DNA from: Diadema setosum
Lineage: Eukaryota > Echinodermata > Echinoidea > Diadematoida > Diadematidae
Direction: 5' to 3'
Length of the DNA stretch: 64,000 nt
Assembly: GCA_033980235.1 (NCBI GenBank)
Contig: CM067077.1
Coordinates: forward strand, 4,019,972 to 4,083,971
The position numbers were made by a program, and so were the translations under genes. Positions 23,831 through 37,712 of the stretch are shown here, in pieces. Below the pieces are notes generated by a model. That model saw nothing but the letters and a program-made list of their open reading frames with translations. It ran no database searches and was not told the DNA's origin. The number at the start of each line of letters is the position of its first letter. Position 1 is the stretch's first letter.

Positions 23831-24762
23831 ACGCAGCCCTGAGAAACGTCTAAGGAGAGCAAAAACATAATAATTACACACCCAAGGTAATTATAGAATT
23901 TACCGCCTTCTCTGTTTAATGCAAACGACCACCAGAACTGCAGGGGGTTCACGTCGCATTAATTCTTAAAAGCTTGAGCGCTGCTGCAAGTGTCTCAGTC
24001 ATGAATGCAAGGGACGGATCGACGAAGACGATAGATGGCGTGTATCGATACTCCTGTATCTTATGACGACCTCCATCATCCCTCCAGCTTTTTGGGCGGA
24101 ATTATTTTGCCCCAAATTCCATGTCATATAACAAGAAACTATGAAAGTTTAAAGTCAAAATTGCATCATAATAATCTAGTATGGCATGCATTACCTACCA
24201 ATGTCATCCTCAAGCTCAGCAGAATATTACTTTTTTGTTTTGCTTGAACACCTAAAACTAATGATTTTGGTACATTGAAGTGGCACAGGGATGAATTGCA
24301 TGTTATTCTGTGACAGCGTGGATAAGTTCGTCATGACAGGTACATGTATTGCAAAGTCGTCATGAATATAGCCCCACCCTAAACTTCCTCCTTTCCCGAA
24401 AATGGTTGCAGACAGTAAAACGGTTTTTATGACAATGTTATAAAGGCGCGATGAATGATAAGGCGCGATTTGGAATAAAAATAGTCTCCGACATGATCAA
24501 AATAAACAACCGGAGAAAACGTGCTTCGAACCACGTTAATTTTCTTCTTTCCAACCTGTAATGGTTTGTGTCAGATCTTGGCACTGTATGAATTGCCGTC
24601 TCGTTCTGTCTTCATGGCATGATAGGTGCTAATTTATGATTCATAATCTCTCTCCAAATATATAGTTTTCTGTGAAGTAAAACACGAAAAGAAGACTGAT
24701 AACCCATCGTGTATTTTCCTGTGTACTTCAGCTGCAGGTGTCCATTTTGGTGTGATGTGTGG
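23831..24762. other. Unannotated spacer
   Basis: No gene or repeat recognised. Confidence 0.45.
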
Positions 24763-24773
24763 TATGTGTGTGT

Positions 24774-24812
<39 letters not shown>
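24763..24812 (+). repeat. (GT)n microsatellite
   Basis: GT run of about 50 bases with one interruption. Confidence 0.95.
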
Positions 24813-24815
<3 letters not shown>

Positions 24816-25037
24816 GTGTTACATTTATGCTCCCATGTCCGTGTGGGGTTGCTTTATAGTGAAATGACCGGGAGCAACATCCGTGACACGCGCGAGAAGT
24901 CGTCATCATTGGAAGCTTTGACACTTTATTCTATGGAAAGCCCAGATATATTATGAGCGTCTCATTTCTCGGAAGATCTTACAGCAAAGGGGCGATGGCA
25001 GAATCCCTGAGAGTACAGATATTTGCAACGGTTACAA

Positions 25038-25433
25038 CGTTCGTTATTCCGAAGGTTCTTAATCCGAAAATGAAAAAGGTTCGTTATTCCGAAGATTTGT
25101 TAATCCGACAGTGAAGTAGAATTCATTATTCCGAAAGTGAAAAAGGGTTCGTAAGTCCGAAGGTTCGTTAGTATTCATCGTCTTTACATTCCGGATTACG
25201 AACCTTATTTCGTTTTCGGATTAACGAACCTTCGGAATATTTAACCTCATGCCATTTTCGGATTAATGAACCATAGGAATAACGAACCTTCGGAATAACG
25301 CCACAAATGTTCGGATTAACGAAGCCTTTTTCATTTTCGGATTAACAAACTTGTAGACATAATGGAATTGCGTGTTTCGGAATAACGAACCTTCTGAATA
25401 ACGAACTTTATTTCATTTTCGAAATAACAAACT
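25038..25433. repeat. Mirror-oriented array of the TTCGTTATTCCGAAGG-type unit, copy 2
   Basis: Same units and same fold-back arrangement as 10498-11045: forward to about 25170, reverse complement after about 25190. The copies share unit sequence but differ in unit number and order. Confidence 0.8.
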
Positions 25434-25591
25434 GATCACCTATTTAGGTGGGTACATCTCCATTTGTAACTTCATCTATGTAAGGGCTTATCGCATACAG
25501 AGGGGAATGGAAAAGTGGGAAAGAGAAACAAATACCAAGAAGATTCACAAAAATACCAATCTGCCAATAGAGGGAATTTACATATCCATAA

Positions 25592-25643
25592 AGATAGATA
25601 GATAAAGCCTAGATAGATACATAGATAAAGCCTAGATAGATAC

Positions 25644-25687
<44 letters not shown>

Positions 25688-25756
25688 ATAGATAGACAGA
25701 TAGCATAGATTGATAGATACATAGATAGATAGATAGATAGAAAGATAGATACAGTG

Positions 25757-25809
<53 letters not shown>

Positions 25810-25979
25810 CGGGTCATAGGCTGATGGACATGCAGATTAAAGGAGAGGGACACAGAGATACACATAGATACATACCATAGATAAATAATAGACAGATAGA
25901 TATAGATAGATAGTTAGATAGATAGATAGATAGATATAGATAGATAGATAGATAGATAGATATAGATAGATAGATAGAT

Positions 25980-26059
<80 letters not shown>

Positions 26060-26064
26060 CGGGT
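25592..26064 (+). repeat. (GATA)n arrays with a 250-bp tandem duplication
   Basis: GATA arrays at about 25640-25810 and 25880-26060. The non-GATA segment starting GATCGGGTCATAGGCTGATG occurs at 25807-25860 and again at 26057-26110 with one visible difference, offset exactly 250 bp. A recent duplication whose unit includes the array. Confidence 0.9.
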
Positions 26065-26111
26065 CATAGGCTGATGGACATGCAGATTAAAGGAGAGGGA
26101 CAGAGAGATAG

Positions 26112-29100
26112 ATATAGAGAGAAAGAAGACAAAGGAACGAAACAGATGAAGATGACATCAGACAGCATGCACGCTCTGTGATGAGAAATTATTGGCGGAG
26201 ATGAATCTTGAATATGAACGAACGTCACCCACATGGGATAGAAAATATACAAGGGAGTAGGTTTTGAGCAAAACACGACTGTCGTTTAGAAAGATGGACG
26301 AAAAGAGTCTTGTAGCTAGTTTCGATGAGGTAGATAAACTTTGAGGAGGGTTGGGTTAAAGGACAAAAAGCAGTGAGCAATTCACCGAAGGGAAGAAACA
26401 ATTTACAGCGGGGGAAAAAAAAAGGTGAAACCTTTTACAAGCAGCAGGCGTAAAAGAAGAGAAAAATATGATAATAATAACCTTTCACCCCGACAAATGT
26501 CTTGGGAAAAGTTTTGGCAGGTTTATGACATTTGCCTGGTTCGTGTTAACGTGTCATTCACTGTCCTGAGAGACAGTGCCTCAGGAGAAGAATGTCGAAG
26601 ATTTCCCACGTTGAATCAGGCCTCGATCAAACCTCCATTTTAGCTTTCCCCGGTGGAAAGGCAATCCGAGAACATTTTGAACCGCTGGCCAATGTGGCCA
26701 GCGCCACGTCGTCATGACAACCCCTCTCAATAATGATGAAGTTCGATTAGTTGATACCCTACACCTACAGCTGCATCTTACTTTAATAATTTTGATATTC
26801 TGCTAAAGCGTTAATTCTATGCCGTACGGGAAAGGAAATTATTATCTGGTAAGAATGCAAATGACGAGCAATTTTGTGAATAGCAGGCTGTATAATAAAA
26901 TATTGTTAGGTTGATGAGGTAAAAGGTATATGCGCATCATTACCAGGCGCCACGACACATGTGATAAAACAAAACCATCACTACATCTCTCAAATGCTCT
27001 GAAACACTGTGGATTCTATTACCGCCAAACTTCGAACAATGACCTTCCGCAGAAAGGCAATCCCCTATCTCCCGTAGAAAGCGCGCGCATCGGCGATAAA
27101 TTTTGCCATCGCGAAATGTGGATGCACGTACATCCATAAAGCGCCATTTATGGATCCTTTTTATAGCGCTTCCCAGATACCTGGAATAAAGATCCCATTC
27201 ACGGAGAATGAACTAAAGGACGGAACATCACACCGGGTGGTCAGATGATAGCCTCCTATCAAGTATCGTACCTCCATGCCCCTGTATTTTCTTCTCTTTG
27301 TTTTTGATTATTTTTCTTCAAAGATATTTTCTTCAAAGATACTGTACACAAATTTCACTCACAAACTGACTCCTCGACACAATGTGGAATCAATATCAGC
27401 ACATTGCATGACAATTGATTTCGTGTAATGATGAGACGCACAAATAAAAGTTGTGCTTCGGTCCATCATAGCTAAGATTACACCTGTAACTGTCGCATAA
27501 TATGTAAGGTTTTGATAGAGGTATCATCAGTCAGTGTTTGTGTTAGCCTAGACTTTGCCGCTTTATATAGTACGGAAGGGAGTTGTAAGGTTAGTATACA
27601 TTACTTTTTTTTTTTAATATATATATCACAGTCTTTGATATAGCAATAATTCAAGATTGCTGGAAGATATCATTTAAATTTCTTCAACCAAATCAAATGA
27701 ATCAATTTAATGACTCAGACGAATCCTCAAGAGTGCTAGTTAGCAGATAAGAATATGTCTCAAAAGGTAAATATCTGAAGATTATCATTTGAATTATGCT
27801 ACTACTAAACCGTAACAGATTGTCGTTATCACATGGAATCGTTGTTATCTACATAAGTGCAATATCTTGTGAATTTAAAAATAAGTAGGGCCTACTGGTT
27901 AATGTCTCTGGATGGAAAACTGTGGAATTTCAACATCTAAGTTGACGCAGGGAGTGCACCTCCCTGGTTGACGTCACACCACCTAGAATGTGCGGGACTG
28001 AGTACAAGTGGATTAGAACTTGTTGCCCTTCGCCGAGTCGGGAACTGCCTTAACTAGATTGTTTGTTTGTTTGTTTTTAAACGAAGATAGTTATCATCTA
28101 ATGCCTTCAAATTAAAGATTCAAATGTTTCCCCCCTATGTCGACGCTTTCACGATATTTCGATATTCAACGTGACCCTTCCAGTTATGACTCGACAAACT
28201 GATATCACCACTTAAGTGTGTCTGTTGCAATCTTATAGTATAATACTAACATGAACATACGACACGTCCAGTGTTGCAATAGCTCATGTTATTGAATCTG
28301 CTCAGGAAAACAAAAGTAATGTATAAGATCCACAAGGAGCTCGGGCTAATATGATTTTGTCTTTATCTCGTGGAATCCGTGTTCCAGTAACTTTGCAGAG
28401 ATCGCAGAATCGCCCTCCAACTTGCCATGATGTGTTGTCCTCTTTGGAAGCGCAAAATAATAAGATTGATGCTCAATATATCACCACGTGTAAATGACAA
28501 ACGCTTTCGCATGGAAAGTCGCAGGATCTTTTATTACGCAGCAGTTATTTCGACCAATTCCCTCCGGATCTTACAGACTTATACTTGTCTTTCTTTGCTT
28601 AGAGGGTGCAGACTCTCTTTTGTTTACGAGATTCTTTTTTTTTTTTCTTCCTCTCTTTGCTTTATTACTGAAGTGTCAAACGAGTTGGTGAGAGATTCAG
28701 GTAGTTCAAGGGGAATAATTTCGAGGAGCAATTTCGGATGGTGCCAATAATGTCAAAGGTTAGCTGGTGACGAATGAATGAAGGGCGAACGGCACAACCT
28801 AGAGAGAGAAAAACGAGGAAGCAGGAATGTAACACGATGAAAGACAAGTATCGGAAATAAATACCGAGACCTATAAACGAGGCAGAGAAACAAAATGAAA
28901 TAAAGGAGACAGGCATAAAGAAAGAGAGTATCTTCAAGTAGATGACCAAATGAATAATGTGAATGAAGATTCAAGAATACTAACATGACATTGTTCATAT
29001 ATCTCTTGTCTTGACAGGCATTATTATTACACCTTAATGCATTAAAACTCCTTCATAAAACACACACACCAAATACACAAACATATGGGTTTCAATACAT

Positions 29101-30293
29101 CTGTCTACTTCTTTCTCTTACTGCTTACACACACACACACGGCCTACAATCACACACATTATATACATTCACTGCAAATATATACACACACTCCTTCATA
29201 CTATCAAACTTACATTTTCTGCTCGGAGCTTTTCAAAGAGCACTCTTTGAGAGATTGTTATTAAAAGAATATTGACCCATAGGGCTTTTCCAATATCATG
29301 ATAAAATATGTGTACTTAATTTATGTGTACATAAATATGATTGTATACATTATGTATTTGTATGTATACATGTACATCATTATGCATATCATATGCACAT
29401 ACAGTCTACATCGGACTTTCATATTTTATTACTGGAAAGATAAAGAGAGAGAGAGAGTGTATGTTCTCATAATTTTCCTCTTCAATCAATGAGTGAAGAC
29501 ATTATGTCTTAATGCAAGGAGGTGAGTGCCTTCCTGCTTGATGTCTGCATACACTATTTTCTCTTGCACTACAACACTCAAACACACACTGAAGAAGGAC
29601 AAGTCATATATAAGGTGAATCTCCAGTTGTCTGTCCTTTCTGCATCTCATTGCCAGTATACAGGTTCATTTATTCTCAACAAACATACATTGCCAGCACG
29701 ACCGTGGTGACTGCGGTCCTGTACCGACACCTGCCAAATCGTTTTCAATATTCATTGCATACAAAATAATCATCCACACTGCCATGTTACGTTCATCATA
29801 TATATCATGCTTATAATTTACAGTCCCCGATCCTTTTCTGCCAGCTCTTCATCACAACCTTAGAGGATCATACATCTTAAATGGACATGGATGTTTCCTT
29901 CTCTTACAGATAAAATAGTTCCATTTCCACTCTATACATTTAGCGATACCTTAAGAACCTCATGCAAAAGAGTTACACTCGTTTAACAAAACCCTCTCTT
30001 TATTACACTTATCCACAATGCATTTTCTTTACTCTGCACAAACACAGGAAATGAAGCAGCCATGAAACAGTTTATGCCGGATAAACTTTGCACTGTTACC
30101 ATGGTTACCATGAAGCAGGACAGTCTGGAATTCCTAGGATGAAAGATGGTGCACATTTTGAATAACTACACTCAACATTGTCCTTCACTTGTACATTGTA
30201 TCTTAGATTACTTGCACTTACACTTGCTTTCCCAAAATCCTTACTGCAATTCCCTTGATAATTTATGAGTTTATCTTTTTTTTTCTTTTTTTA
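26112..30293. other. Mobile-element-poor spacer
   Basis: No TIR element, LINE or Helitron piece recognised in 4.2 kb. There is a 9-bp perfect hairpin, CGCTGGCCA-ATG-TGGCCAGCG (26683-26703), a CRE palindrome TGACGTCA at 27969-27976, and CA-rich sequence near 29125-29160. No coding supported. Confidence 0.45.
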
Positions 30294-30325
30294 AACATAA
30301 CATAACATAACATAACATAACATAC
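30294..30325 (+). repeat. (CATAA)n repeat
   Basis: About six copies of a 5-bp unit. Confidence 0.9.
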
Positions 30326-33300
30326 CCTTTGTCGTAAAATCTTGGTGCTAGCAAAAATGTCTGGTTAATGTGAAATGAGACTTCACCCACACTTTTGTGA
30401 TCTGACATGCTATATTGTAGAGACCAAGGTTTGGTGAAGATTCAAAGAGTTTGCACGAGAGGGCTACTACCAAAGAGTCAAACATTGCTATTAAAGCAAC
30501 ATTTAGTTGTTGGATTTTTTTTTCAAGCATATCAGGCAAACCAGCTGTACCCAAAGCTGCCTTCAGAATGTCTGCATACAGTGTCAAAAATTCCTGCACA
30601 GCAATCACTAGCATTTAACTACATAATAAGCCTGGTGGTGGGCCACAATCTTCTCATTCAATGAAATTAATATCTAAACTATGGCAAGAATTTGCCACAA
30701 AGGTTGTAGACACTTTCAGAAGCGACTTACAGTACAAGAGTCGAGAAGACACACCCCCTTGACACTCCACACAGTTTCCTTGCATTGAATTGCTTTACTC
30801 TTTATCCCTGCAAATATTAACCACCCATTTCACTGTCGGCACTGAGAAGAAATTTAACTTGCACTTTCTTCATTTTCCTGTCACGCTGGGTGTTGTTGTG
30901 TCCAACAAACTGCAAGTTGAGTATCAACTCTAGTATTTGGTGTAGCAAAAAATGCTGCTGAAAACTGCTTATCCAATAGTGGAAAACCAATGGAGTGAAC
31001 TCTAGAATTTAGAACATTTGCATATTTCAGAATGATGGATTAATTATCTGCTTTATACAAAATGTCCTACCTGCATGTTACTTGAAAACGATTACATGTA
31101 GTAAAGAATCCGTTGGAATACAAATACGCTGCAATCATCGTCCAACTACCAACTAGATTTCAGCAATTACTAAACACTTTGACACATGCTGGCCTCTCTC
31201 TAGAAATAAACAGGTTTGGTTTCTTCTGAGTGCTTATTGTCAGCTTTCATTGAAAACTTGATATCATATATCACATTCCTTCTTCATTTTTATTTATTTT
31301 CAATTACATCGGGGGAGACAGGGCAGGCCAATGTAAGTCTATGAGGGCAAGTTGCCCCAAAGTGCTATATATGCTATAGCTGCTCATATACTGTGCTGAA
31401 TCCTTGCATGACAAGTATATACTGCGGGGATAACAGAATTTGTGTGTAAGGGTGGAAAGAAAGTAAAAACTTTGAATTTATCTAGCAAAGGTTTCAAATG
31501 AACTCGTCCCTGAAAGATATCAAAGATTTTCTTTCATCACGTTAGTTTTATTTACATACTGATAGATTCTTTGCTGTGGATGCCATTCCACACCAGAATC
31601 ATCTGGTATGACACACAACTTAAATAATCTGTATTGTCAATGTTTTTATGAACATTCATATTAAAGGGATATCAGTTAGAATAAAAAAAAGGGACTGATA
31701 TGCATCTACATGAAGCTACTTCGCAGATGAAAAGGCCTGAATTCAGGCTTCTGCCAGAAAACTGGCATCCCTGGTATAAATCACACATTTTTCTTGAACA
31801 TGTACCTGCATATAAAAAAAAAAAAAAACATAACATGCTGAGTACAAAATCAAATATTGCTCCATAAAATGACACTATTGATGACAAAACAAAGACCAAG
31901 ACATACACCTAATCTTTAGTCTCTTGAGAGCATATGTCATGTGCAGATGTAAATCAACAGACAAAAATTCAAGTTTTCACAAAAATCTTGCATGAAGTTT
32001 GACACTCAATTTGCAATGAATTGATTTCTACATACACTCCTCCATACCAATACACTAACCATTGTATCCAGTTCATCTCGTACATCAGGGATCAGTGGCC
32101 TATTAGCATAAATGTTGCTGGACTGAAATAGTACAAATCTGCAGTATTCCAAAATAATTATCAAACAAAACCCAAGTGTAATTCACTGCATGGAAACAGA
32201 GATAATAACCAGCATTTGCACCAAAGTGAAATTACAGTTGATGGAAAGTGATAGGACTCTCGGACTGACTTTTTGAACCATTTGATTTCTTCCAAAATAT
32301 TAGATTTAAATATCTATGTTGTACACATATCATGTATAGGATAGATTTGAATTATTGTATTTTGCAAGTATTCTTTGAAATAAAAAGAAAACACAAGGGT
32401 TTCACTGCAACATTGCAAATAATATTAGATAGAATTCAACATAAGGAAACATAATTTGTAAAATATTGAAATCGCCATCAAGTCTAAAACCAATTCTTTC
32501 GCAGAACACACTGTTTCATATACTTAATATTCCAAGCAACAAGGTTTGTGTCCATTTTCATTAAAGAACATTTTCCACATTGACATACATGTATACAGCT
32601 CTTGAATAATACCTGCCACTTCACTTACATACTGAGTTGTTTTCAAGTCAAAAGTTAATTTCTTTTAAATGTAGCAATCTCACTATAAACCTTTTAGATG
32701 TCCACATTCATCACACTCTCTGCTGAAGTGATACTGCAAAGTATGACAACATATGCACACTGGCAAAGTTTTTGCAAAACTTTGATGAAAACTATGGACC
32801 TGCAGCACACTTTTGTTCACTTTCCCTAGAAAAGAAAACTATGGTGCACATGAATTCTGAGTATACTTCTTAAACTGAAGAGAGCGATTGCAACCATAGT
32901 GTCCCACGGCAACAGCTATGCTTACGATTGGCTGAAGACAAACTTGACACAATGGCGACTGAAATCATTGCAAAGTTGCGCATAGTTCGAAATCATTATA
33001 CAGGAAACTTAGTCTTTGATGGAGCAGAAAATGATGTATATTTTCCTCACAGTATTCAAATCACACATCACGACTGGCTTATAACATACTTTATTGGCCC
33101 ATAACTGATATCATGGTATTTTTAGTCAATTGTTATTACAATATTGATGTTTAACCATGAAATGGAAGCTTGCTAACAAGAAATAATGCAAACACACATC
33201 CAGGCAAGCACAGGATTTTAAACCAGACTAATATCAAAACAGTGTGTGCAGCATGATATCTCACAAAGATAAACCAAGAGATAAAAATGACAAAGAAAGT

Positions 33301-34493
33301 AGATTTTAAAAAGGAAGACTCCACTAACACTTGACAGCATACACTAAACTGGGCAAAAGAAGAAATAAAAAAGAGAACCCAGTTTGTATGAAACGATGAG
33401 AAAGAATAAAGCATAAATGTATCCACTATGACAACACACAGACTGAACTTTTCCAAGTGCTTCTTGTGACTGTATTTCTCACAAATGTGTCATATGTCAA
33501 ATGTAACGTCTGAGTGCAATAAAAGTTTATCCTGCTGCCACTTTTTGATTCACTCTCCACCATCTGTTATGCAACACAATCCAAGACATTTAGATCCCTG
33601 TCACTGTTGGGGAATTATGTTTACTTGAAGCTAAGCTGATGATTCATAACTTTAACACTTGTGCCTTGAGCATTAAAGGGAGAGTCTACTTTGCATTCCA
33701 ATTAACTGACATGAACAAAGAAAAAAGAGAAAGAAATATTCTTAAAAAAAAATCAGAGAAACTACAAAACTCAATACTTTTAGTACATGGATTCTTTAGA
33801 ATGTTAAACAGTGGTTATGGTCCCAATCACATATTCTAATTATAACAGATGATGGTTTTATTGCCTTACCACTCTGACACTGTTCTGCTAATAAATATAA
33901 TCTTACAAAATCATTCTTTATTAATCAGTAAGTCAGCAACTATCTATCATTCTATCCTTTGCAAAGCCATAATTGCTTCATTGATAAAGCTCCAGAAAAA
34001 AAAAAATGATGAGAGCACTTTTTGCAATGCTTTTGTTTCATTTTGTTCAATAAAAAATGAAAACAAATATTGATGAGTTGGATGTAATTTCTCTATTGAA
34101 CTTACGTCAAGCAAGAGAATCTACTGAGAATGCAAAGGAGAGAGTTGGGTAGTTATGACATCACCTCCTCACCTAATTTGCATATGTGGCAGTGACTGAT
34201 GGTCACTGTTCTGGATAAAAAAAATGTGAGACAGTGGATTAAACAACTTTTGCATTTCTTTTCAAACCCATATGAACTTTACACATTTCACTTTGTTCGA
34301 TCTTACTCTATTTGCTATTAATAAAAAATGCTGGTTGCCCAGTGTACGTATAAGAAGTGACTTGTAACTTTAATATCACGCATTACGATGACTAACATCT
34401 GGCCTAGAATGTTGTGGTGTGCCAAGTAATGACTTAACAATGGGAATTTACAAATGCTGGCCAAGGTGATAAATTTCAATTGGTTTCAGTACT
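30326..34493 (-). other. AT-rich, repeat-poor stretch; possible long 3' UTR
   Basis: Lies downstream of the candidate terminal exon at 34494-34620. No transposon termini recognised. An ATTAAA poly(A)-like signal on the minus strand is at 34369-34374. An 88-codon minus frame (30348-30614) is present but cannot be tied to a family. UTR status is inferred only. Confidence 0.3.
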
Positions 34494-34620
34494 CTATTTC
34501 CCTTTCACCCTCATGAAGTCGGTGACGATGGGCGCAATATAACTCAATTTTTTCGTCAGACTCTGGTGCACCAAATTATCGGTCACCAGTTGATCCATGA
34601 AATTAAAAAGTGGAGCCTTG
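34494..34620 (-). CDS. Candidate last coding exon of an unidentified gene
   Basis: The minus strand shows a good 3' splice site, a pyrimidine-rich ATTCTCTGTTTGTGTAG (34637-34621), followed by 41 open codons to TAG (34496-34494). The peptide starts KAPLFNFMDQLVTDN and ends IVTDFMRVKGK. It has mixed, coding-like composition with many G/C third positions in an AT-rich setting. I do not recognise the protein. No upstream exon could be joined: the first base completes a split codon, so the preceding exon must end with two codon bases. A neighbouring stretch (34887-35000) is open in two frames at once, which shows that chance open frames are common here, so this call is moderate. It lies 3.6 kb from the OPA1 last exon on the same strand. 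Confidence 0.4.
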
Positions 34621-36202
34621 CTACACAAACAGAGAATAAAACTCACAAATATGTCAGAGCCGCCTGGCTGGCAATAAATACTCGCACCGGCTAAAACAAC
34701 TCATTATTCCATATTCCCTCCTCGGGACTTCTGAATTTTGGATATAATTTCTGATTTATGGATTGCCTGTATTGCTTTGGAGGGTAATAGCGCTAAGCGA
34801 CTGCGTTACAAAACAAATATTTGAAGTTCAAAAGTTCCACCTTTATTTCTTCAGCATCAGGAGTCAGGGTTTATCATAAATCATTAATTTTCTTCAAAAC
34901 TTCTGGTAAGTGACCTCCGATGGATATCTCAAGTTGAGCATCACCGACCATTTGGTTCCAATTATGAAAACATCACAGATCCATATATTCTGCCAGCCAG
35001 ATGGAGATTAACAATATACTCTCTCATCTTTTTTTTTTCCTCTCTCTCTCTGTTAGCTAAATCTGCTCTTATTTCCTTGTTAAGCATAGCAAGTTTGGGA
35101 GTAAATAGAGCTTGTATGATTTACTGGAATTTGTACGAAGTTTTCACTGTATCTTTGCTTTTTTTCTCTCTCGCCAGTAAAAGTAGTGTAGATCCTATAT
35201 GGACTCAGGGGAGAAATGAAATAATTTCAGTAACAATGACCACATGCTCTTCACCATTCAGGCAAGACTTGTGATAGATAGGTGCCACTGTATCTACAGA
35301 GATCAGTCAAAGACAGCATCCTGGGACTAGGCAAACAACAACAACAACTACTACAACAACCAGAGAAACAAAGAAACAAACAAAAACAAGCCAAACAAAA
35401 CAACAATAAAGACCTTTTCCCCTCCGCCCACAAGAGAAAAATAATATCTGCCACAGTATTGTTTTGTTCTTGTGAAAAATGGGTTTGGCATTAGCATTAA
35501 CTTTGCTCTCAGCCAATCATATGCAAGGATTTCAGTAGCTTACAACAGTTATAAAAGAAAATACCTGACTAAATGCTTCATGAAATGCCCTTCTGGTGGC
35601 CTAATACACATGGTCTGTATAAATGACTTTTCATTCCAGAAGAGTGGACTATTTGAATTTTCTGTGCAGAATGTGGTTACAATATTAGGGCCTACCAGCT
35701 TGTAGAAAGATTGCTTTATGTATCTCACTTTCTTATATAGTGGGAAAGAGATATCCTAGATACTTTCTCTAACCTTCCATGTGCCTGAGACTGTAGACAG
35801 TGTGTACAATGCTGTGAGGTTTTCTGTGCCAAGTTGTACTCAAAGCATACAACGGATTAAGAACACTTAATTATTATATCTAAGAACCACATGAATTATA
35901 TAAATTGAATTTTATGATTTCTTTAATACATACAAGACAAATTTATGTTTTATTTTCTATAGACTTATAAGCACAACATCAACATTTACAATAGACAAAG
36001 ACATGTTTAGCGCAACATACAATCAAATGCAAATAAAACCTGCTCATAATTTTTTCTTTTCTTTTTTTTTGTTGTTGCAGTCATAACCACTGCTGCATTA
36101 TAATGAGGAATTTTCCTATCCACTTCAGAAAGTGCATGTATTACCAAAAAAGTATTTTTTTTGGGGGGAAATTTTACTTCATTTTTGTGAAAGACAAATT
36201 AC
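34621..36202. other. Unannotated stretch between candidate exons
   Basis: AT-rich. A T/C tract lies at 35028-35052. Open frames near 34887-35000 are not convincing. No repeat family recognised. Confidence 0.4.
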
Positions 36203-36283
36203 AAACCTAATCTAATTCCTTTAATCTAATCTAATCTACTTAAAGTCAATCTAATCTAATCTAATCTACATTATCTAATCTTC
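36203..36283 (+). repeat. (TCTAA)n interrupted repeat
   Basis: Three short runs of the 5-bp unit CTAAT. Confidence 0.85.
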
Positions 36284-37712
36284 TGACATTCATATCAAAA
36301 GCTACACATACTTCCAGAGGAGAGAGAAGATGACAATATGAGGCAACAAAGGTTCATTATGTAACATTAGGCCAGCACTTCCTAGAACTTTTATGTCTGA
36401 CATTCATTCTGTTCAAAACTTTGCCGTATAAGAAGAACATGGGTTAATGCAGAGAAAGAAAAAGTTTGCGGCTGGCAGAGTTTGTTTGTTTGAAGGTGAA
36501 CTTCCAAGAGGAAATATAAATGCAGTCAATACTGCCTTAGCAACCACCAACCAGTTTAAACCACTATTAATATCAATTTCCCTTCAGAGTGACTTGACAG
36601 AATGTCTGCAAAATACCCTCTGACCATGACAACTGCATTTTCATTCTCGCTTGGTTGCTCTCAGGTATGCAAGTTTTGCCATACTCCAAAATTAACTGAG
36701 ATTAAAAAAAAAAAGGACGAAAGGAAAAAATACAGAATGACTTTGAGAGATGAAAACTTTTACAGCACAACATCTGACTGACTTTCCACCACCAAATACA
36801 GCATGAGCAAATGAAGGATTACATGACTTGTTCTCAAACATTTCTAATAGAAGATACACCTGCCAGTACCACAAACTGCACACACTTCTACACACATTCC
36901 CTCAGGCATGTACATTCATAATTGAATGTCCAAACATGTGGACAAGCTACCAAAAATTGTCAGAGTTCATGATCTACGGCATATTCTTCTTGTTTTCACC
37001 ACCCTTGTGATCTTACTTTTATACATGTTTCCCATAGACATCTGGCCACGTGTACCCAGGTCTAGTCTTCAACAGGTTAACATCTTCAGTTTTCAGATAT
37101 CTGCGCTAATTGGTGCACGAAACACTGTATGGATTTATAGCACAAGCTGTTGAATTCACATGGGGGTGTGGACCAATGTATACTGTGCTCATTAGTTAAA
37201 GTGTGACAATCATTTCTTTTCCTCTATTTCTCTCTTATCAAAATGTTGAATATGCATTTGTATACATTATTATCTTTCGCTAGACAACTGAATACTTCCA
37301 CCTGCAAATAGTTGTGAAGTTCTGTGTTTGGTGGACACACATTAAAACAAAGTAAAGGCTAATAACACATATTCCTGCCTGCTATTATTTTGTACCGCCT
37401 ACTAATATGACTGATTTTGAATGCCATAAGTTGATGTACAGTTTTAATCAATTTGCACTTCATTTTTTCTCTCCTTCAGAACATCAAAAGCTTCCACTGA
37501 ACAGCCAGACTGCTAATATACCAGAAGATAAATGTCATCCGATGCATTATCATGAATATAGACGACCTGAGAAAAATGCCATTTTGCTGAATCTTCATAA
37601 CTTTTTCTTCCAAAATATCTTTCCTGGAAATCCTCGTGTCTCTACCTTTACAACTATCTGCTCCAAGAATCGCTCAGCTTCATCCAAACAGTCAAAACCT
37701 TAGCTGTCTATG
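36284..37712. other. Unannotated stretch
   Basis: A plus-strand acceptor-like CTCTCCTTCAG near 37467 is followed by an open frame to 37703, and the opposite strand is also partly open. Neither resembles a known protein. Otherwise nothing. Confidence 0.35.

Noticed and set aside
30348..30614. 88-codon minus frame with balanced composition
   Set aside because: Looks protein-like, but no family, no splice context and no neighbour to join; within chance expectation for this much sequence.
31663..31790. ATTAAAGGGATATCAG start with palindrome GCCTGAATTCAGGC and hairpin TGCCAG-AAAA-CTGGCA nearby
   Set aside because: Boundaries and a second copy are missing; short palindromes alone are not enough.
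33671..34350. Possible TTAA element starting ATTAAAGGGAGAGTCTAC
   Set aside because: No matching inverted right end was found within 700 bp.
34887..35000. Two overlapping minus-strand open frames ending near an AATAAA
   Set aside because: Two frames are open simultaneously and the more protein-like one has no AG acceptor; cannot be distinguished from chance.
37407..37703. 98-codon plus frame with an acceptor-like CTCTCCTTCAG, and an opposite-strand exon-like frame 'LDEAERFLEQIVVK'
   Set aside because: Both strands are partly open at once and neither matches a known protein; the minus acceptor lacks a pyrimidine tract.
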